NCBI RefSeq assembly: GCF_026798195.1
Contig: NZ_JAPQEZ010000003.1
Span: 124,001-188,000, forward strand
Length of the DNA: 64,000 nt
Source of the DNA: Lentilactobacillus senioris
GTDB lineage: Bacteria > Bacillota > Bacilli > Lactobacillales > Lactobacillaceae
Direction: 5' to 3'
The position numbers were made by a program, and so were the translations under genes. The notes beneath the pieces are model-generated. The model had not been told where the DNA came from, searched no databases, and was given only the letters and a program-made list of their open reading frames with translations. Position 1 is the stretch's first letter. The number at the start of each line of letters is the position of its first letter. Positions 45,316-57,004 of the stretch are shown here, one piece after another.

Positions 45316-48300
45316 TATGTTCTCACCTCATTATTTGTTTGTAACGCTACGGAAACTACTTTTGAGACTCCGGAGTCTTGCATAGTCACCCCGTATAGTT
45401 GATCTCCATACACCATGGTTTCTTTTCTGTGAGTGACCACAATAAACTGGGTTTGAGTCGCAAACTCTTTTACATATCTAGCAAAGCGGTCCACATTAAC
45501 TGGATCAAGGGCTGCTTCTGCCTCATCCAAAATAACAAATGGAACCGGTTTAATCTCCAAAATAGCAAATAATAACGCAATAGCGGTTAACGTCCGTTCA
45601 CCACCAGACAATAATGACAGTGCTCGATATTTTTTGCCAGGAGGCATTGCCATTATTTCAATTCCAGTAGTTAAGGGATGCTTGGAATCAGTTAATTCCA
45701 ACTTGGCCTTGCCACCACCAAACAATCGTTGAAATACTTGTTGAAATGATTCATCCAGTTGCTTGAAAGTGGTTAAAAAGCGTTGAGAAGATTCTTGATC
45801 CATCATAGAAATCGTATCCCTTAACTCTTCAATAGAATCAATTAGATCAGCTTTTTGATTAGTTAAAAACTCATTGCGTTCAAAAACTTGTTGGTACTCG
45901 TCAATCGCATTGACGTTAACGGGACCTAGTTCCTCAACTCCTTTTTCTAGTAATTTAATTTGACTATCAACATCGGTATTCGCCTGTTGATTACTAGCCG
46001 ATTTTATTTCAGACAACTGGTAGTCAAATTGATCCACTAAAATTTGCTGGACATGGTTTAGTGCTTCTTGGGTCTTAATATGTTCAGTCAATTTTAATTC
46101 CAAATCAGCTTGTAACTTAGTTAATTGAACTTTTATTTGACTTAGTCCGTTAGTATCGGCATCTACCTGATTGTTTAACCGGTTCAATTCATCTTCTAGT
46201 TGTTGTTTTAACCCTTTAGTGGACTGCTTTTTAGTCTCTAATTGTTGCAGCTGAGTATTAATCCGTTCCTCTTTAGTAGTTGCTAATTTAGCTGCTAACT
46301 GCTTGATTTGTTGAAGCAAATTATGAGTATTTGAATGTAACTCGTCTAATTGCTGCTTAGTCTCCTGCTTACCGTTTGTTAAATACTCTGACTGAACTTG
46401 TAATTGACTCAGCTGTTGCTGATTGCTAGTTAATTGTGTAGTCAAATCTTCTTTTTGGTTGGCAACTTGTTCGTTTTGACGTTCCTGATCGGTAATTTTC
46501 TGTTGAATAACCGTAATTTGTGCTGCCAGTTGTTCTGGAGACTGTTTTTTAGTTTTTATGGATTGCATTACTTTAGTCAACTCTGATTGCTCATTATGAT
46601 TTTGAGCCGTCAAATGAGCAGATTGTTTTACAATTTGTTTATTATCAGCTAACTGAGTGATAATTTGTTGTTGTTTCTGGGTTAGTTGCAATCTAATTTG
46701 TTGATCCGTTTCAACTAGTTGTTTAGTAGTTTCCAGTTGTTGCTGGACTTGCTTTACAGTAGTTTCTACTTGTTGTAACTGTTCGTTTTTTTGAACAACG
46801 GTTTGCTTTAATCGCGCAGTTTCGCTTTTAGCAGTTAATAATTGTGCTTGAGGGCGCGAATTTTTGCCACCGGTAATGGATCCTCCGGGATTAACTACCT
46901 GACCATCTAAGCTAACTACTTTAAACCGTTGACCACTTGCCTTACTAATTTCAATTGCAGCCGCTAGATTCTCACTAACTAAAGTATTTGCCAGCAAATA
47001 AGATTTAATTGCCAAAAATGACTCCGGAAATTCAACTAGTTCTTCGGCACTGCCTAAAAAACCGTTAATTGAGCGAACAGCTGTATTAATTTTTTTCCGA
47101 CTGATAGCTTGAATTGCTGTCATCGGTAAAAATGTTACCCGTCCACGTTTGCCTTCACTTAACCACTTCACCGCCATTTGGGCAGTTGAATTAGTATCTA
47201 CAATCACATTTTGCAACCGTCCCCCTAAAGCTGTTTCGATAGCTAAGACATACTGAGAACTGGTTTGAATATAATCAGCTACCGGTCCATAAATTCCAGC
47301 AAATTGATCCTTATGCTGCATTAAATTAGTGACTCCCTGGTAAAACGGTTGGTACTCATTTTGTTGGTGATATTCCAATTGACTTTTAAGTTGTTCTAAC
47401 TGTTTAAGTTGCGCCAACCAATTAGCCTGTAACCGGTTATATTGGCTAGTTAATTGTTCTTGTTGCTTAAGTTGAGCAGTTTGTTTTTGTTCGTTGTCAA
47501 GTAGTTCTTGCTTTAAGCCGGTCAAGCGGTTTGACAATTGCTGCTGTTGTTGATTTAAATCGGTTTGTTTTTCGATTAAGTCTACTTCATTATTTTTTAG
47601 TTCAATCAGCCGTTGCTCATTTTGCTTTAAAGTTAGCTGATGATTATTAACTTGTTCCGTAATTTTAGACTGTTGTTTAATCAGCTCCACATATTGAACC
47701 TGTAACTGAGCTAATTCTCGAGTTCCATCTTGCTTCAATTGAGCTAGTTGAGCCGTTAATTGATTCACTTCCTGCTGATAATTAGCTTGTTGACGTTGGT
47801 TATCTACTAACTGTTGGTCAAGACTAGCCTCTTTATTCTTTAATTCCTGGATCTGTTGTTTATTAGCTGCGAGTCGTTTTTCTAAATCGATTTTAGTTTG
47901 TTCATGAAAAGCTCGTTCCTGTTGTGTTAACTTAACCGAGGCTTTGAGTTCACTTTCCAGTTGGACTAATCGCTGCAGTTGCTCCACTTGATCAGTAATC
48001 AAATTTTGTTGGTTAGTTAAAGCTAATTTAGTAGCAGTTAAATGCTGTTGGCAATTCGTTAAACTAGTTTCAGCCGTTTTTTTAATCTCTTGTAGATTTT
48101 GAATTTCATTAGCTAATTTTTCGGTCTTAACAGTTAAACGTCGCCAGTTACTCAATTCTTTTTGCTTTTTTAGTTGATTTAATTTAGTTTTTTGCGCCAA
48201 ATAATCAACCGCAATATCCTTTTGCTTAGCTAATTCTGGCAACCGATTAGTTAGTTCATAGATAATATCATTAACCCGGTTTAAATTGTCTTCTACCTTA

Positions 48301-48845
48301 ACGATCTTAGCTTCAGCAGTCTTTTTTTGTTGCTTATACTGAAAAATTCCGGCTACCGTTTCAACTATCGAACGTCTAGATTCTGCCGTGCTGTTAAACA
48401 CTTCTTCGACATTGCCTTGTGAAATTATTGAAAAACCGTCAGCGCCCACTCCCGAATCCATAAATAAACTAGTAATATCTTTTAACCGGCATTCCTGCCC
48501 ATTAATTCCATACCAACTCTCCCCATTACGAAAAAGCTTTCTAGTGACCTCTATCTCTGTATAAGGAGAATCCAAGTAGTGATCGGAATTATCAAACAAC
48601 AAGCTCACCTGAGCTAAATTCATAGCAGCCTTTTGTTGAGCACCGGAAAAAATAACATCGCCCATTTTTTGCCCCCGCAACGTCTTAGCAGACTGTTCGC
48701 CTAAGACCCAACGGATTGCTTCGGTGATATTGCTTTTGCCGCTACCATTAGGACCCACTATGATGGTAGTTCCTGGTCTTAATTCAATTTTAGTTTTTTC
48801 GGCAAACGATTTAAATCCCGAAAGTTTAATGGTCTTTAGTTGCAC
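45315..48845 (-). CDS. smc: Chromosome segregation protein SMC
   Basis: Condensin ATPase that organises and segregates the chromosome with ScpA and ScpB. 1176 aa: Walker [10 protein letters not shown] at residues 32-40, two Gln-rich coiled-coil arms (about 170-500 and 650-1000), hinge between them (about 505-640), ABC signature LSGGERTL and Walker [12 protein letters not shown]. The start is GTG at 48845. rnc is upstream and ftsY downstream, the standard rnc-smc-ftsY order. Confidence 0.97.
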   Translation of the reverse strand: MQLKTIKLSGFKSFAEKTKIELRPGTTIIVGPNGSGKSNITEAIRWVLGEQSAKTLRGQKMGDVIFSGAQQKAAMNLAQVSLLFDNSDHYLDSPYTEIEVTRKLFRNGESWYGINGQECRLKDITSLFMDSGVGADGFSIISQGNVEEVFNSTAESRRSIVETVAGIFQYKQQKKTAEAKIVKVEDNLNRVNDIIYELTNRLPELAKQKDIAVDYLAQKTKLNQLKKQKELSNWRRLTVKTEKLANEIQNLQEIKKTAETSLTNCQQHLTATKLALTNQQNLITDQVEQLQRLVQLESELKASVKLTQQERAFHEQTKIDLEKRLAANKQQIQELKNKEASLDQQLVDNQRQQANYQQEVNQLTAQLAQLKQDGTRELAQLQVQYVELIKQQSKITEQVNNHQLTLKQNEQRLIELKNNEVDLIEKQTDLNQQQQQLSNRLTGLKQELLDNEQKQTAQLKQQEQLTSQYNRLQANWLAQLKQLEQLKSQLEYHQQNEYQPFYQGVTNLMQHKDQFAGIYGPVADYIQTSSQYVLAIETALGGRLQNVIVDTNSTAQMAVKWLSEGKRGRVTFLPMTAIQAISRKKINTAVRSINGFLGSAEELVEFPESFLAIKSYLLANTLVSENLAAAIEISKASGQRFKVVSLDGQVVNPGGSITGGKNSRPQAQLLTAKSETARLKQTVVQKNEQLQQVETTVKQVQQQLETTKQLVETDQQIRLQLTQKQQQIITQLADNKQIVKQSAHLTAQNHNEQSELTKVMQSIKTKKQSPEQLAAQITVIQQKITDQERQNEQVANQKEDLTTQLTSNQQQLSQLQVQSEYLTNGKQETKQQLDELHSNTHNLLQQIKQLAAKLATTKEERINTQLQQLETKKQSTKGLKQQLEDELNRLNNQVDADTNGLSQIKVQLTKLQADLELKLTEHIKTQEALNHVQQILVDQFDYQLSEIKSASNQQANTDVDSQIKLLEKGVEELGPVNVNAIDEYQQVFERNEFLTNQKADLIDSIEELRDTISMMDQESSQRFLTTFKQLDESFQQVFQRLFGGGKAKLELTDSKHPLTTGIEIMAMPPGKKYRALSLLSGGERTLTAIALLFAILEIKPVPFVILDEAEAALDPVNVDRFARYVKEFATQTQFIVVTHRKETMVYGDQLYGVTMQDSGVSKVVSVALQTNNEVRT

Positions 48846-48870
48846 TTTAATTCCTACTCATTTCAATAAA

Positions 48871-49563
48871 TTAATCGCTGTAGTGAGTTAACGCCTGTTG
48901 AGCCGCCTTTTGTTCGGCATTCTTTTTAGAACTGCCAATCCCGACACCCAACTCCTGGTTATCCACTACTACGCTAACTTTAAACTGTCTATCATTTTCT
49001 GGGCCAAATTCTTCTAATAACTCATAATCGATTGTAACCGGACCATCGTGCTGAGCTAGTTCTTGTAATTCCGTTTTGTGGTCAAAGAAATCAGCGAAGA
49101 CTCCCTGATCTAATTTAGGGAAAATTACAATATGACAAAAGCGTTCAACTGCTTTTTTACCTTGATCTAGATATAAAGCGCCTACGAAAGACTCAAAAAT
49201 ATCACAAAGAAGTGAATCTCGCTGACGGGCATGAGCCTTTTCTTCACCCTTACCCAAACGAATATATTGATCAAAATGACATTCTCGAGCAAAGCTACTA
49301 AAACTTTGTTCATTAACCATCGCTGCCCGTAAACGAGTTAGTCGCCCTTGTGGAAGTTTAGGATATCTTAAAAAGATGTACTCAGAAACCACTAATTGTA
49401 AAACGGCATCACCTAAAAATTCAATCCGTTCATAAAATTTAAGATGTTGTTCTTTATGCTCATTAACATATGAAGCCTGAGTAAAAGCTTCGTCTAGTAA
49501 ATCCGGATTGCTAAAGTGAATATCAAAATCTTTAGCTAGCATTGCATTTAAATCGGCAATCAT
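48871..49563 (-). CDS. rnc: Ribonuclease III
   Basis: Double-strand-specific endoribonuclease for rRNA and mRNA processing. 230 aa: catalytic domain with [15 protein letters not shown] (about 45-59) and the second acidic site [13 protein letters not shown], and a C-terminal dsRNA-binding domain (about 155-228) ending [13 protein letters not shown]. 25 bases before smc. Preceded by the acpP terminator, so expressed apart from recG-plsX-acpP to some extent. Confidence 0.97.
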   Translation of the reverse strand: MIADLNAMLAKDFDIHFSNPDLLDEAFTQASYVNEHKEQHLKFYERIEFLGDAVLQLVVSEYIFLRYPKLPQGRLTRLRAAMVNEQSFSSFARECHFDQYIRLGKGEEKAHARQRDSLLCDIFESFVGALYLDQGKKAVERFCHIVIFPKLDQGVFADFFDHKTELQELAQHDGPVTIDYELLEEFGPENDRQFKVSVVVDNQELGVGIGSSKKNAEQKAAQQALTHYSD

Positions 49564-49591
49564 TAAATTTCTCCCTTTTTTAATTCATACG

Positions 49592-49630
49592 AAAAAAATT
49601 GAAATCCATTCCTGCTGGAATAATTTCAAT
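49592..49630 (-). terminator. Intrinsic terminator after acpP
   Basis: Minus strand ATTGAAATTATTCC is matched by GGAATGGATTTCAAT with one mismatch around AGCA, then TTTTTTT. Confidence 0.85.
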
Positions 49631-49641
49631 CTTTTCAAGTT

Positions 49642-49887
49642 TTATTTACTTTGTTGCGCCAAAATATAATTAACGGCCTCGTCAATTGTATTAAGCTTTT
49701 CGGCATCTTCATCCGAAATTTCTGCGTTAAAAGTATCTTCTAATTCCAAAACAAATTCTACGAAATCAATTGAATCAGCATCTAAATCAGTTTTAAAATT
49801 AAGATTTCCTGTAATAGTACCACGTTCTACATCAAACTGATCAGAGATAATATCAGCAATCTTATTAAAGATTTCTTTTTTTTCCAT
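49642..49887 (-). CDS. acpP: Acyl carrier protein
   Basis: Carries acyl chains on phosphopantetheine for fatty-acid and phospholipid synthesis. The 81-aa acidic protein has the modification site DLDADSIDFVEF with S39. Downstream of plsX; PlsX converts acyl-ACP to acyl-phosphate. Ends at a strong terminator. Confidence 0.95.
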   Translation of the reverse strand: MEKKEIFNKIADIISDQFDVERGTITGNLNFKTDLDADSIDFVEFVLELEDTFNAEISDEDAEKLNTIDEAVNYILAQQSK

Positions 49888-49956
49888 GTTTTCACACCTA
49901 ACTTAATACGTTTGTTTTTTATCTGTGTTCAATATACTAATTATACCAAAAGCTAG

Positions 49957-50991
49957 CTACTTTTTGGTGGTCATTTTACTTTCTTCTAACCGCTCTTTAT
50001 TTTCAGTTACGTAATCTTTTAATTGTTCGACCAATTTAGAATCCAAAATTACTTTAATTTGAGCCATCGTGTTGCTAACCGTTTCAGCTTTGCTACTACC
50101 ATGTGTTTTCACTACTGGTGCATTTAAGCCCAATAAAACAGCGCCGCCGTGCTTGGAGTAATCCATCTGGTTAGCCATACCTTTTAAGCCATCCTTGAGC
50201 ATTAAAGCCCCCAACTTGGTCTTTAGTCCGCCGTCTACCACCGCAGATTTCAACAATTTCATCATCGCTAAAGCAGTTCCTTCAATGCCTTTTAGCACCG
50301 CATTACCAGTAAAGCCATCTGTAACTACCACATCGGCTACTCCGTTAAGGAGATCCCGTGATTCCACGTTACCGATAAAATTAAGATCGGCATTTTCAGC
50401 TAGTAAGTCATGAACTTTGCGGTGATTCATATCACCTTTATCCGCCTCGGTACCGTTATTAAGTAATCCTACACGCGGATTGTTAATATGCATTACATTT
50501 TCAGCGTAAAATTTACCCATCAATGCGTATTGATACATATTTGCTGGCTTAGTATCAGCGTTGGCTCCCACATCTAACATTACAAACTGCCCGTTGTCTG
50601 TATTGATTACAGGTAAAGTTGTAGTTAAACCGGGTCTATCAATTCCTTTAATCCGACCAATTACAAACAGTCCAGCTGCTAAAACTGCACCGGTGTTTCC
50701 AGCAGAAAAGAAAGCATCAGCCTCTTGATCCTTAACCGCCTGAGCTGCCATAACCAAGCTAGAATTTTTCTTTTGGCGAACGGCTTTTACTGGTTCATCT
50801 TCCATAGCGATAACTTCATCAGCTTGAACTACAGAAATATTTTGTTTATTTTTCAATAATTGATTAATTCGATCAGTTTGTCCGTATAAAATAAATTCAA
50901 CACTCGAATCGTTATCACGAGCTAACTCTACCCCTTTAACAATTTCATCAGGGGCGAAGTCCCCGCCCATTGCGTCAACCGCAATTTTCAT
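49957..50991 (-). CDS. plsX: Phosphate acyltransferase PlsX
   Basis: Peripheral membrane enzyme making acyl-phosphate from acyl-ACP for PlsY. 344 aa starting [12 protein letters not shown], with [24 protein letters not shown] and [10 protein letters not shown] as family motifs. Eleven bases after recG and upstream of acpP. Together with PlsY (34987) and FakA (53105) it forms the phosphatidate entry pathway. Confidence 0.97.
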   Translation of the reverse strand: MKIAVDAMGGDFAPDEIVKGVELARDNDSSVEFILYGQTDRINQLLKNKQNISVVQADEVIAMEDEPVKAVRQKKNSSLVMAAQAVKDQEADAFFSAGNTGAVLAAGLFVIGRIKGIDRPGLTTTLPVINTDNGQFVMLDVGANADTKPANMYQYALMGKFYAENVMHINNPRVGLLNNGTEADKGDMNHRKVHDLLAENADLNFIGNVESRDLLNGVADVVVTDGFTGNAVLKGIEGTALAMMKLLKSAVVDGGLKTKLGALMLKDGLKGMANQMDYSKHGGAVLLGLNAPVVKTHGSSKAETVSNTMAQIKVILDSKLVEQLKDYVTENKERLEESKMTTKK

Positions 50992-51001
50992 TTTGATTGC
51001 C

Positions 51002-53032
51002 TCACATATTATTTAAATTTGGTTTAATCATTTTTAAATACATAGCTAATTCTACATTCTCTGGTTTGGTTTGCCAATTTTTTTCACTAGTTATTTTCCT
51101 AGCAGCTTGAGCAGCGACAGTTAAAATATTTAAGTCTCCGACTGGATCGGCTAATTTAAATTCTGGTGCCCCAGACTGCTTTAAACCGACTAAATCTCCT
51201 TGTCCTCGCAATTCTAAATCTTTTTGAGATAGATAAAAACCATCAGTACTTTCAACTACCGCCGTCATTCTCTGCTTACCAATTTCAGTTTTAGGATCCG
51301 CAATTAAAATACAATACGACTGTTGTTCTCCTCGTCCTACTCGGCCCCTTAATTGATGCAACTGTGCCAACCCAAAATGATCAGCATCTAAAATAACCAT
51401 CGTGGTTGCATTCTTAACATCTACGCCGACTTCAATCACCGTAGTAGCTACCAAAAGTTGAAATTTGCCACTAGCAAAGACTTGCATTACCGAATCTTTT
51501 TCGGCATTATCCATGCGACCATGAAGAAGACCCACCGAATAATGTTCGCCAAAAATCACTCGAAAACGCTCAAAAATAGCCGTAGCATTTTGCATATCTA
51601 CTGCATCCGATTCTTCGATTAATGGTGCTACCACGTATACTTGATGACCTTCATTTAGTTGCTTACCAATAAAATTCAAGGCTTGTTTAGTCTTGCTAGT
51701 GGGTAGCCAAGTAGTTCTGATGGGCCGTCGGTTAGCTGGTAATTCATCAATAATAGAAACGTCCATATCACCATACGTAGTAATTGCTAGTGTCCGTGGA
51801 ATAGGCGTTGCCGTCATAGACAATACATTGGTTGCCTGTCCTTTGTTTTTCAATTGAGTCCGTTGATTCACCCCAAAGCGATGTTGTTCATCAATTACCG
51901 CTAACCCTAAGTCATGGTATTTAATATCACTTTGAAATAATGCGTGAGTACCAACCACTAAATTAACTTCCCCGTTAGCAATTCGAGGTAATAATAACTT
52001 ACGAGCGGCCGGTTTGGTAGACCCGGTTAACAGACTAACCGAAACGGAACTGCCCGCAAATAAATCAGCTAGTTTATTAGCATGCTGTTCCGCCAAAATT
52101 TCAGTAGGCGCCATAATTACGGCCTGCTTACCAGCAGAACAAGCAAATAGCATGGCTGCCGCAGCCACAATGGTTTTACCACTACCCACGTCTCCTTGTA
52201 ATAAGCGATTCATTTCCTGAGGAGCTTTTAAATCATTAATGATTTCATTAATGACTCGTCGTTGCGCCTGTGTTAATTCATAGGGTAGATTACCAATAAA
52301 CGCTTCTAACTGGTTGATATCACCATTTAATACTGCAGCTGCATTATTCTGACGCTGTGCTTGGCGTAATTGTTGAATTTGCATTTCATACAACAAGAAC
52401 TCAGTGAACTTAGCCGTTCGAATGGCTCTTTGGGCTTGTTTAGGATCAGTAGGAAAATGCATTTCTCGAATCATATCAACAAAACGTTCTAATTTTAGCC
52501 CCTGTCGTAAATTTTCAGGAATAATTTCTGGAATTATGGATTGATACTCATCAAAAGCAAGTTTAACTAACGTCCGAATAGTACTTTGCTTAACTTCTTT
52601 GGTTGCAGGATAAATAGAATCAAATTGATTATCAGTAGAATTAATAATCTTAATTCCAGTAATTGATCTTCTGGTTTGGTCAAAAACACCGTGAACCATA
52701 ATCTCTTGTTGAGCACTTAACTGTTTTTTTAACCAGGGTTGATTAAAAAAAGTTACCGTGTAAGGTTCCTCATTTACCAGTAATTGAAAATTAAGCCTAA
52801 CTCGTTTGCGACCAAATCGAATTAATGTAGGTTCACCTAATACCGTCCCCTTTACAGTAACTTTTTGGCCATCTGTTGCGGTAACTAGATCAGTTAGGGA
52901 CAAATCATCGTAGCGCCTAGGAAAATAGGTTAATAAATCAATAATTGTTTCAATTCCTAATTTATTTAAAGCCACCGCTTTTTTAGGTCCCACGCCTTTT
53001 AGTTCGGTTACCTTATCTGATAATTGTTTCAT
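51002..53032 (-). CDS. recG: ATP-dependent DNA helicase RecG
   Basis: Branch-migration helicase acting on stalled forks and R-loops. 676 aa: N-terminal wedge/OB domain (about 1-230), helicase domain with Walker [25 protein letters not shown] and the TRG motif [12 protein letters not shown] 53032, after AAGGA, gives [18 protein letters not shown], the family N-terminus; a longer frame exists but has no site. Confidence 0.96.
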   Translation of the reverse strand: MKQLSDKVTELKGVGPKKAVALNKLGIETIIDLLTYFPRRYDDLSLTDLVTATDGQKVTVKGTVLGEPTLIRFGRKRVRLNFQLLVNEEPYTVTFFNQPWLKKQLSAQQEIMVHGVFDQTRRSITGIKIINSTDNQFDSIYPATKEVKQSTIRTLVKLAFDEYQSIIPEIIPENLRQGLKLERFVDMIREMHFPTDPKQAQRAIRTAKFTEFLLYEMQIQQLRQAQRQNNAAAVLNGDINQLEAFIGNLPYELTQAQRRVINEIINDLKAPQEMNRLLQGDVGSGKTIVAAAAMLFACSAGKQAVIMAPTEILAEQHANKLADLFAGSSVSVSLLTGSTKPAARKLLLPRIANGEVNLVVGTHALFQSDIKYHDLGLAVIDEQHRFGVNQRTQLKNKGQATNVLSMTATPIPRTLAITTYGDMDVSIIDELPANRRPIRTTWLPTSKTKQALNFIGKQLNEGHQVYVVAPLIEESDAVDMQNATAIFERFRVIFGEHYSVGLLHGRMDNAEKDSVMQVFASGKFQLLVATTVIEVGVDVKNATTMVILDADHFGLAQLHQLRGRVGRGEQQSYCILIADPKTEIGKQRMTAVVESTDGFYLSQKDLELRGQGDLVGLKQSGAPEFKLADPVGDLNILTVAAQAARKITSEKNWQTKPENVELAMYLKMIKPNLNNM

Positions 53033-53054
53033 GGTGATTTTCCTTCTAATAGCA

Positions 53055-53089
53055 TAAGGGACCGGTAACAATAACGTTTCCGGCCCTTT
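53055..53089 (-). other. Hairpin between fakA and recG
   Basis: AAGGG-CCGG arms with single-base bulges enclose an AT-rich loop; no T-run follows. It may be a processing or stability element, not a terminator. Confidence 0.4.
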
Positions 53090-53104
53090 AGGGAATCAAT
53101 AATT

Positions 53105-54793
53105 TTATTCTACTGAGATTAAGAATGGATAAACTGGTTGATCACCTTCGTGAACTTCCACTTCTAATTCATCGTCTAACTCAAGAATACCATCGGCAAC
53201 TTCTTGAGCAACGGTTTCATTCGTGTCCGCTCCCCAGATAACGGTAATAGCTTCACTATCTTCATCCAGCATGTCCTTTACCATTTCGGTAGCAGTTTGG
53301 ACTAATTCATCGCCAACCACCTTAATGTCGCCATCTACGATTCCCATTAATTGGCCTTGCTTAATTTCTAAACCATTTAGGCTGGTATCTCTAATGGCGG
53401 TGGTTACTTGACCTGATTTAACAGTGTCTAGGTTAGCTTCCATCATTTGTTGGTTGTCTTCAAGGCTAGCTTCTGGATTATATCCTAATAAAGCGGTAAT
53501 TCCTTGAGAAACGGTTTTACTGTGTACAATTTTTGCAGGAACATCGGCAACTTCAGCTGCTTGCTCTGCGGCTAAGAAAATATTTTTGTTATTTGGCAAA
53601 ACGATAACATTCTTAGCATTAGATGCATTAATCATATTAACAATATCTTCAGTACTAGGATTCATAGTTTGACCCCCACTTAGGACCTCACTAACTCCCA
53701 TACTTTCAAATAACTTAGTTAATCCAGCTCCACTAGCAATTGAAATTACTGCGGTTTCTTTAGGCTGCTGATTAGCAACTTGCGCACTTTGTTCTGCATC
53801 TTCGTCTTGTTCGATAATAGTTTCTTGTTGTAAACGCATGTTATCTACTTTAACTTTGGCCAAATCACCAAATTCTTGGCCCCAAGCAATAACTTTGCCA
53901 GGATGTTCGGTATGCACATGAACTTTAACAATTTCTTCGTCGTTAACAACTAGTAAGGAATCACCTAACCCAGCTAGATAATCATAAAAGGTTTGATAAT
54001 CAAAATCTTGGTCTACTTGCTTACCTTTACCGATTCTAACCATGATTTCAGTACAATAGCCGTAAACAATGTCGTCTGGATCTAGTTTACTTTGCACGCT
54101 TTGGTGATGAGTTGCATCAATCATTTCAGTCATTTCAGCGTCATTTGGTTGATGAGGATCTTCACTTTCAACTGATCGACCATTTAAAATATCGTCAAAA
54201 GCTTCTAAAACGAAAGTTAGCCCTTGCCCACCGGAATCAACAACTCCAACTTGCTTCAAAACTGGAAGTAAATCAGGTGTCTTGGCTAAGGCAGATTTAG
54301 CATTTGTATAAATTGCATCCATCACAGCCGTAATATCGTCGGTAGTAGCCGCAGTCTCTTTCCCTGCTTGAGCAGCCAATCTCACAACTGTTAAAATAGT
54401 TCCTTCAGTGGGCTTCATAACGGATTTATAGGCTGTTTCGGTAGCTGAAACAAAGGCATCTGCTAAATCTTGAGCTCCTAATGTTTCTTTTCCATTAGTT
54501 GATTTAGAAAAGCCCCGGAAAATTTGAGATAAAATAACCCCAGAATTACCACGAGCCCCCATTAATAAGCCTTTAGCTAAAGCATTAGCTAAAGCACCAA
54601 CGTTATTACTTACTTCTTGATTGACGTACTTTTCACCACTAGCTAGTGATAAAGACATGTTAGTTCCTGTATCTCCATCAGGCACCGGAAACACATTCAA
54701 TGAATTAATAAATTCCGCATTTTTAGTTAGTTTGCTAGCTGCGGCTTGCACCATCGCAGTAAACTCGGTATTGGAAATTTTGGTCACTTTCAA
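53105..54793 (-). CDS. fakA: Fatty acid kinase FakA (YloV, DAK2 domain)
   Basis: ATP-dependent kinase that phosphorylates fatty acids bound by DegV/FakB proteins, giving acyl-phosphate. 562 aa: N-terminal DAK2 nucleotide domain with FPVPDGDTGTNMSLS (about residues 35-49), GARGNSGVILSQIFRGFS and a C-terminal FakB-interacting part. The start is TTG at 54793-54791, nine bases after AAGGAGG. Follows asp23, as in Bacillus yloU-yloV. FakB candidate is at 23229. Confidence 0.92.
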   Translation of the reverse strand: MKVTKISNTEFTAMVQAAASKLTKNAEFINSLNVFPVPDGDTGTNMSLSLASGEKYVNQEVSNNVGALANALAKGLLMGARGNSGVILSQIFRGFSKSTNGKETLGAQDLADAFVSATETAYKSVMKPTEGTILTVVRLAAQAGKETAATTDDITAVMDAIYTNAKSALAKTPDLLPVLKQVGVVDSGGQGLTFVLEAFDDILNGRSVESEDPHQPNDAEMTEMIDATHHQSVQSKLDPDDIVYGYCTEIMVRIGKGKQVDQDFDYQTFYDYLAGLGDSLLVVNDEEIVKVHVHTEHPGKVIAWGQEFGDLAKVKVDNMRLQQETIIEQDEDAEQSAQVANQQPKETAVISIASGAGLTKLFESMGVSEVLSGGQTMNPSTEDIVNMINASNAKNVIVLPNNKNIFLAAEQAAEVADVPAKIVHSKTVSQGITALLGYNPEASLEDNQQMMEANLDTVKSGQVTTAIRDTSLNGLEIKQGQLMGIVDGDIKVVGDELVQTATEMVKDMLDEDSEAITVIWGADTNETVAQEVADGILELDDELEVEVHEGDQPVYPFLISVE

Positions 54794-54824
54794 AAACTTA
54801 ATCCTCCTTGGTCAATATTAAATA

Positions 54825-55187
54825 TTAGTCTGCGAGTACTTGAACTCCTTGAACAATCACATTGACCGAATTTGCAGTAACCCCAAGCATACTTTCGAGG
54901 TTGTACTTAACTTTTGATTGAACGTTTTTTGAGACTTCAGAAATTTTAGTTCCGTAACTAACGATAATATAAACATCAATAGAAATGCCATTATCATTTT
55001 GGGTAACTACTACCCCACGTGAATAATTTTCACGCTTTAAAATATCATTAACGTTATCACGTAATTGGTTTCTACTTGCCATTCCAACAACGCCATAATT
55101 ATCAGTAGCAGCTCCGCCGACTACCGTTGAAATAACGTCATTATCAATATCAACCGTTCCAAATTGGGTTTTGATTTTTACGGCCAT
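54825..55187 (-). CDS. Asp23/Gls24-family envelope stress protein (YloU)
   Basis: A 120-aa Asp23 family protein, AVKIKTQFGTVDIDNDVI then GVVGMASRN and NDNGISIDVYIIVSYG. Family members are alkaline-shock or cell-envelope stress proteins; this YloU-type copy pairs with fakA. ATG 55187 follows GGAGG; a longer in-frame start overlaps that site. Divergent from rpmB. Confidence 0.9.
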   Translation of the reverse strand: MAVKIKTQFGTVDIDNDVISTVVGGAATDNYGVVGMASRNQLRDNVNDILKRENYSRGVVVTQNDNGISIDVYIIVSYGTKISEVSKNVQSKVKYNLESMLGVTANSVNVIVQGVQVLAD

Positions 55188-55315
55188 AAGACATAGCCTC
55201 CTTGAAATTAACAATTTTATAAATTACATCAATTTATAATACCACAAGTAATGTTAAAACTAAACTTAAAGCCGATTATGAATGCTGTCAAGTATAATTA
55301 CTTGAAAGAAAACTA

Positions 55316-55344
55316 TTGCAATGGCGCCTAACATATGATAAATT
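55316..55344 (+). promoter_or_regulatory. Promoter of rpmB
   Basis: TTGCAA (55316-55321), 17 bases, TAAATT (55339-55344). A perfect TATAAT stands further upstream at 55293-55298 without a clear -35. Confidence 0.5.
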
Positions 55345-55406
55345 AATCAAGTGGAATAAAGCAACGCTTTAAATATATACCGATAAAGAAAGGGGATTTG
55401 TTACCC

Positions 55407-55592
55407 ATGGCTAAAGATTTTATCAATGGCAAACGGACTCATTTTGGTAACAAACGTTCACACGCCTTGAACTCAAGTCGTCGTAGCTGGAAGCCAAACT
55501 TGCAAAAAGTACGCATCCTTGTGGACGGTAAGCCTAAAAAAGTTTGGGTTTCTGCTCGAACTCTTAAATCTGGAAAAGTTACCCGGGTTTAG
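55407..55592 (+). CDS. rpmB: 50S ribosomal protein L28
   Basis: Ribosomal protein L28, 61 aa: [21 protein letters not shown] in outline, [13 protein letters not shown] at the end. ATG 55407 follows AAAGGGGA. Two in-frame codons upstream begin with another start but without a site. It is a lone plus-strand gene divergent from asp23. No CxxC zinc motif is present. Confidence 0.97.
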   Translation: MAKDFINGKRTHFGNKRSHALNSSRRSWKPNLQKVRILVDGKPKKVWVSARTLKSGKVTRV

Positions 55593-55603
55593 TTAAACTT
55601 TTA

Positions 55604-55629
55604 GATCAACTCTGTTGTTGGTCTTTTTA
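55604..55629 (+). terminator. First terminator after rpmB
   Basis: GATCAAC pairs with GTTGGTC (one G-U) and is followed by TTTTT. Confidence 0.7.
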
Positions 55630-55641
55630 TTTGAATTAATT

Positions 55642-55684
55642 AAAAACTCCTCACAACTACAAATGGTTGTGAGGAGTTTTTTTA
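55642..55684. terminator. Bidirectional terminator, rpmB / thiN
   Basis: AAACTCCTCACAAC and GTTGTGAGGAGTTT with an 8-base loop, A-run left and T-run right, between the convergent rpmB and thiN. Confidence 0.92.
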
Positions 55685-56338
55685 TTGCCAATCTTTACTT
55701 TGAATTACACAAACTAAACCACTATCAAAACTAAAATGGCCAGTTTCACCTACAAATTCATTGCTAGCAAATGAAATCGGCCGATTAGCCGTGAAATTAG
55801 TTAGCCGGTACTTTTCATCATTTAGGGTCAAATTAGTAACTGGTGTTAGCGGTACGAAGGCTAAATACTTTTTATCCACTTCCTTAGTAATCTGATAATT
55901 ACCAGGCAAGTAAAAACTAATTGTATTTTGGCGATCAATCATTCTAATTTTCGTAGCATTTTTCCGAAATCTAGGTTCTAACACCAACCACAAATTAGCT
56001 AGAAAATGGTCGATACGGCCACCTGTAGCTCCGTAAATATCAATTTGATCCGCTTGAAACTCATTTAAAGCAACTAATAACCCTAATTGCGTATCGGTAT
56101 CGTCTTTTTCAGGAATCGATTGCCGAATATCAGTGACATGCTCTTTAACCACTGCTAATTCTTCAGTAGACATAGAGTCAAAATCACCAATCGCTACCAA
56201 CGGGTCAATTCCTAATTTTATTAAACGGAGATTACCTCGATCTATTCCGATCCAGTCACCTTGAATTCTATTATCCAAAAGACTTTGTGGCCATAATTCT
56301 TGCGGTCCACCGACTAATAAATTTAGTTTAGTTGTCAT
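55682..56338 (-). CDS. thiN: Thiamine pyrophosphokinase
   Basis: Converts thiamine to thiamine diphosphate with ATP. 218 aa: LLVGGPQELWP at the N-terminus, GIDRGNLRLIKLGIDPLVAIGDFDS in outline (about 31-55), EKDDTDTQLGL and GATGGRIDHFLANL. ATG 56338 is two bases after the rpe stop; the upstream frame extension would overlap rpe by 60 bases and is not conserved-looking. Last gene of the rsgA-rpe-thiN run. Confidence 0.93.
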   Translation of the reverse strand: MTTKLNLLVGGPQELWPQSLLDNRIQGDWIGIDRGNLRLIKLGIDPLVAIGDFDSMSTEELAVVKEHVTDIRQSIPEKDDTDTQLGLLVALNEFQADQIDIYGATGGRIDHFLANLWLVLEPRFRKNATKIRMIDRQNTISFYLPGNYQITKEVDKKYLAFVPLTPVTNLTLNDEKYRLTNFTANRPISFASNEFVGETGHFSFDSGLVCVIQSKDWQ

Positions 56339-56339
56339 T

Positions 56340-56993
56340 TTACTTAGTAGCTTCCTTAATTGCGTTAACCTTACTTGCTGGATCAGCATCATCAAATACA
56401 TATGAACCAGCTACGGCTACGGTTGCTCCTGCTTGATATGCAGCCACAACGGTTTCGTTATTTACCCCACCATCAATTTCAATATCAAAATCAAGGCCTT
56501 GATCCTTCTTGATTTGATCTAATTCTGCAATTTTTTTGATGGTTTCTGGTAGGAATTTTTGGCCCCCAAAACCAGGGTTAACGGTCATGACTAATACTTG
56601 ATCTACCATGTAAAGAACGGGTTTAATCATTTCTACAGGAGTACCCGGATTAATTACTACTTCGGCCTTAGCCCCGGCATTTTTAATCATTTGAAGTGCC
56701 CGGTGAATATGTGGAGTAGCTTCAACATGAACCCCAACTAAATCAGCACCAGCATTCACAAAGTCTTCTACATAACGTTCTGGGTTTTGAACCATCAAAT
56801 GAACGTCTAAAATCATGTTGGTAATTGGTCGAATAGCTTTAACCCAACCAGCCCCGTAAGAGATAGAAGGTACAAATTGACCGTCCATAACGTCAATATG
56901 CAAGTATTCAGCCCCTGCATTATCGACTACTTCGATATCTTTTTGTAAATTAACATAATCTGCACTTAAAATTGATGGCGCTACTTTGATCAT
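56340..56993 (-). CDS. rpe: Ribulose-phosphate 3-epimerase
   Basis: Interconverts ribulose 5-phosphate and xylulose 5-phosphate, needed in the phosphoketolase/pentose phosphate route. 217 aa TIM barrel: VAPSILSADY, HIDVMDGQFVPSIS, VHLMVQNPERY, TVNPGFGGQKF and EIDGGVN with metal-binding His and Asp present. ATG 56993 follows GAGGAA; longer frame is disfavoured. rsgA lies 11 bases upstream. Confidence 0.97.
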   Translation of the reverse strand: MIKVAPSILSADYVNLQKDIEVVDNAGAEYLHIDVMDGQFVPSISYGAGWVKAIRPITNMILDVHLMVQNPERYVEDFVNAGADLVGVHVEATPHIHRALQMIKNAGAKAEVVINPGTPVEMIKPVLYMVDQVLVMTVNPGFGGQKFLPETIKKIAELDQIKKDQGLDFDIEIDGGVNNETVVAAYQAGATVAVAGSYVFDDADPASKVNAIKEATK

Positions 56994-57004
56994 AATTAAA
57001 TTCC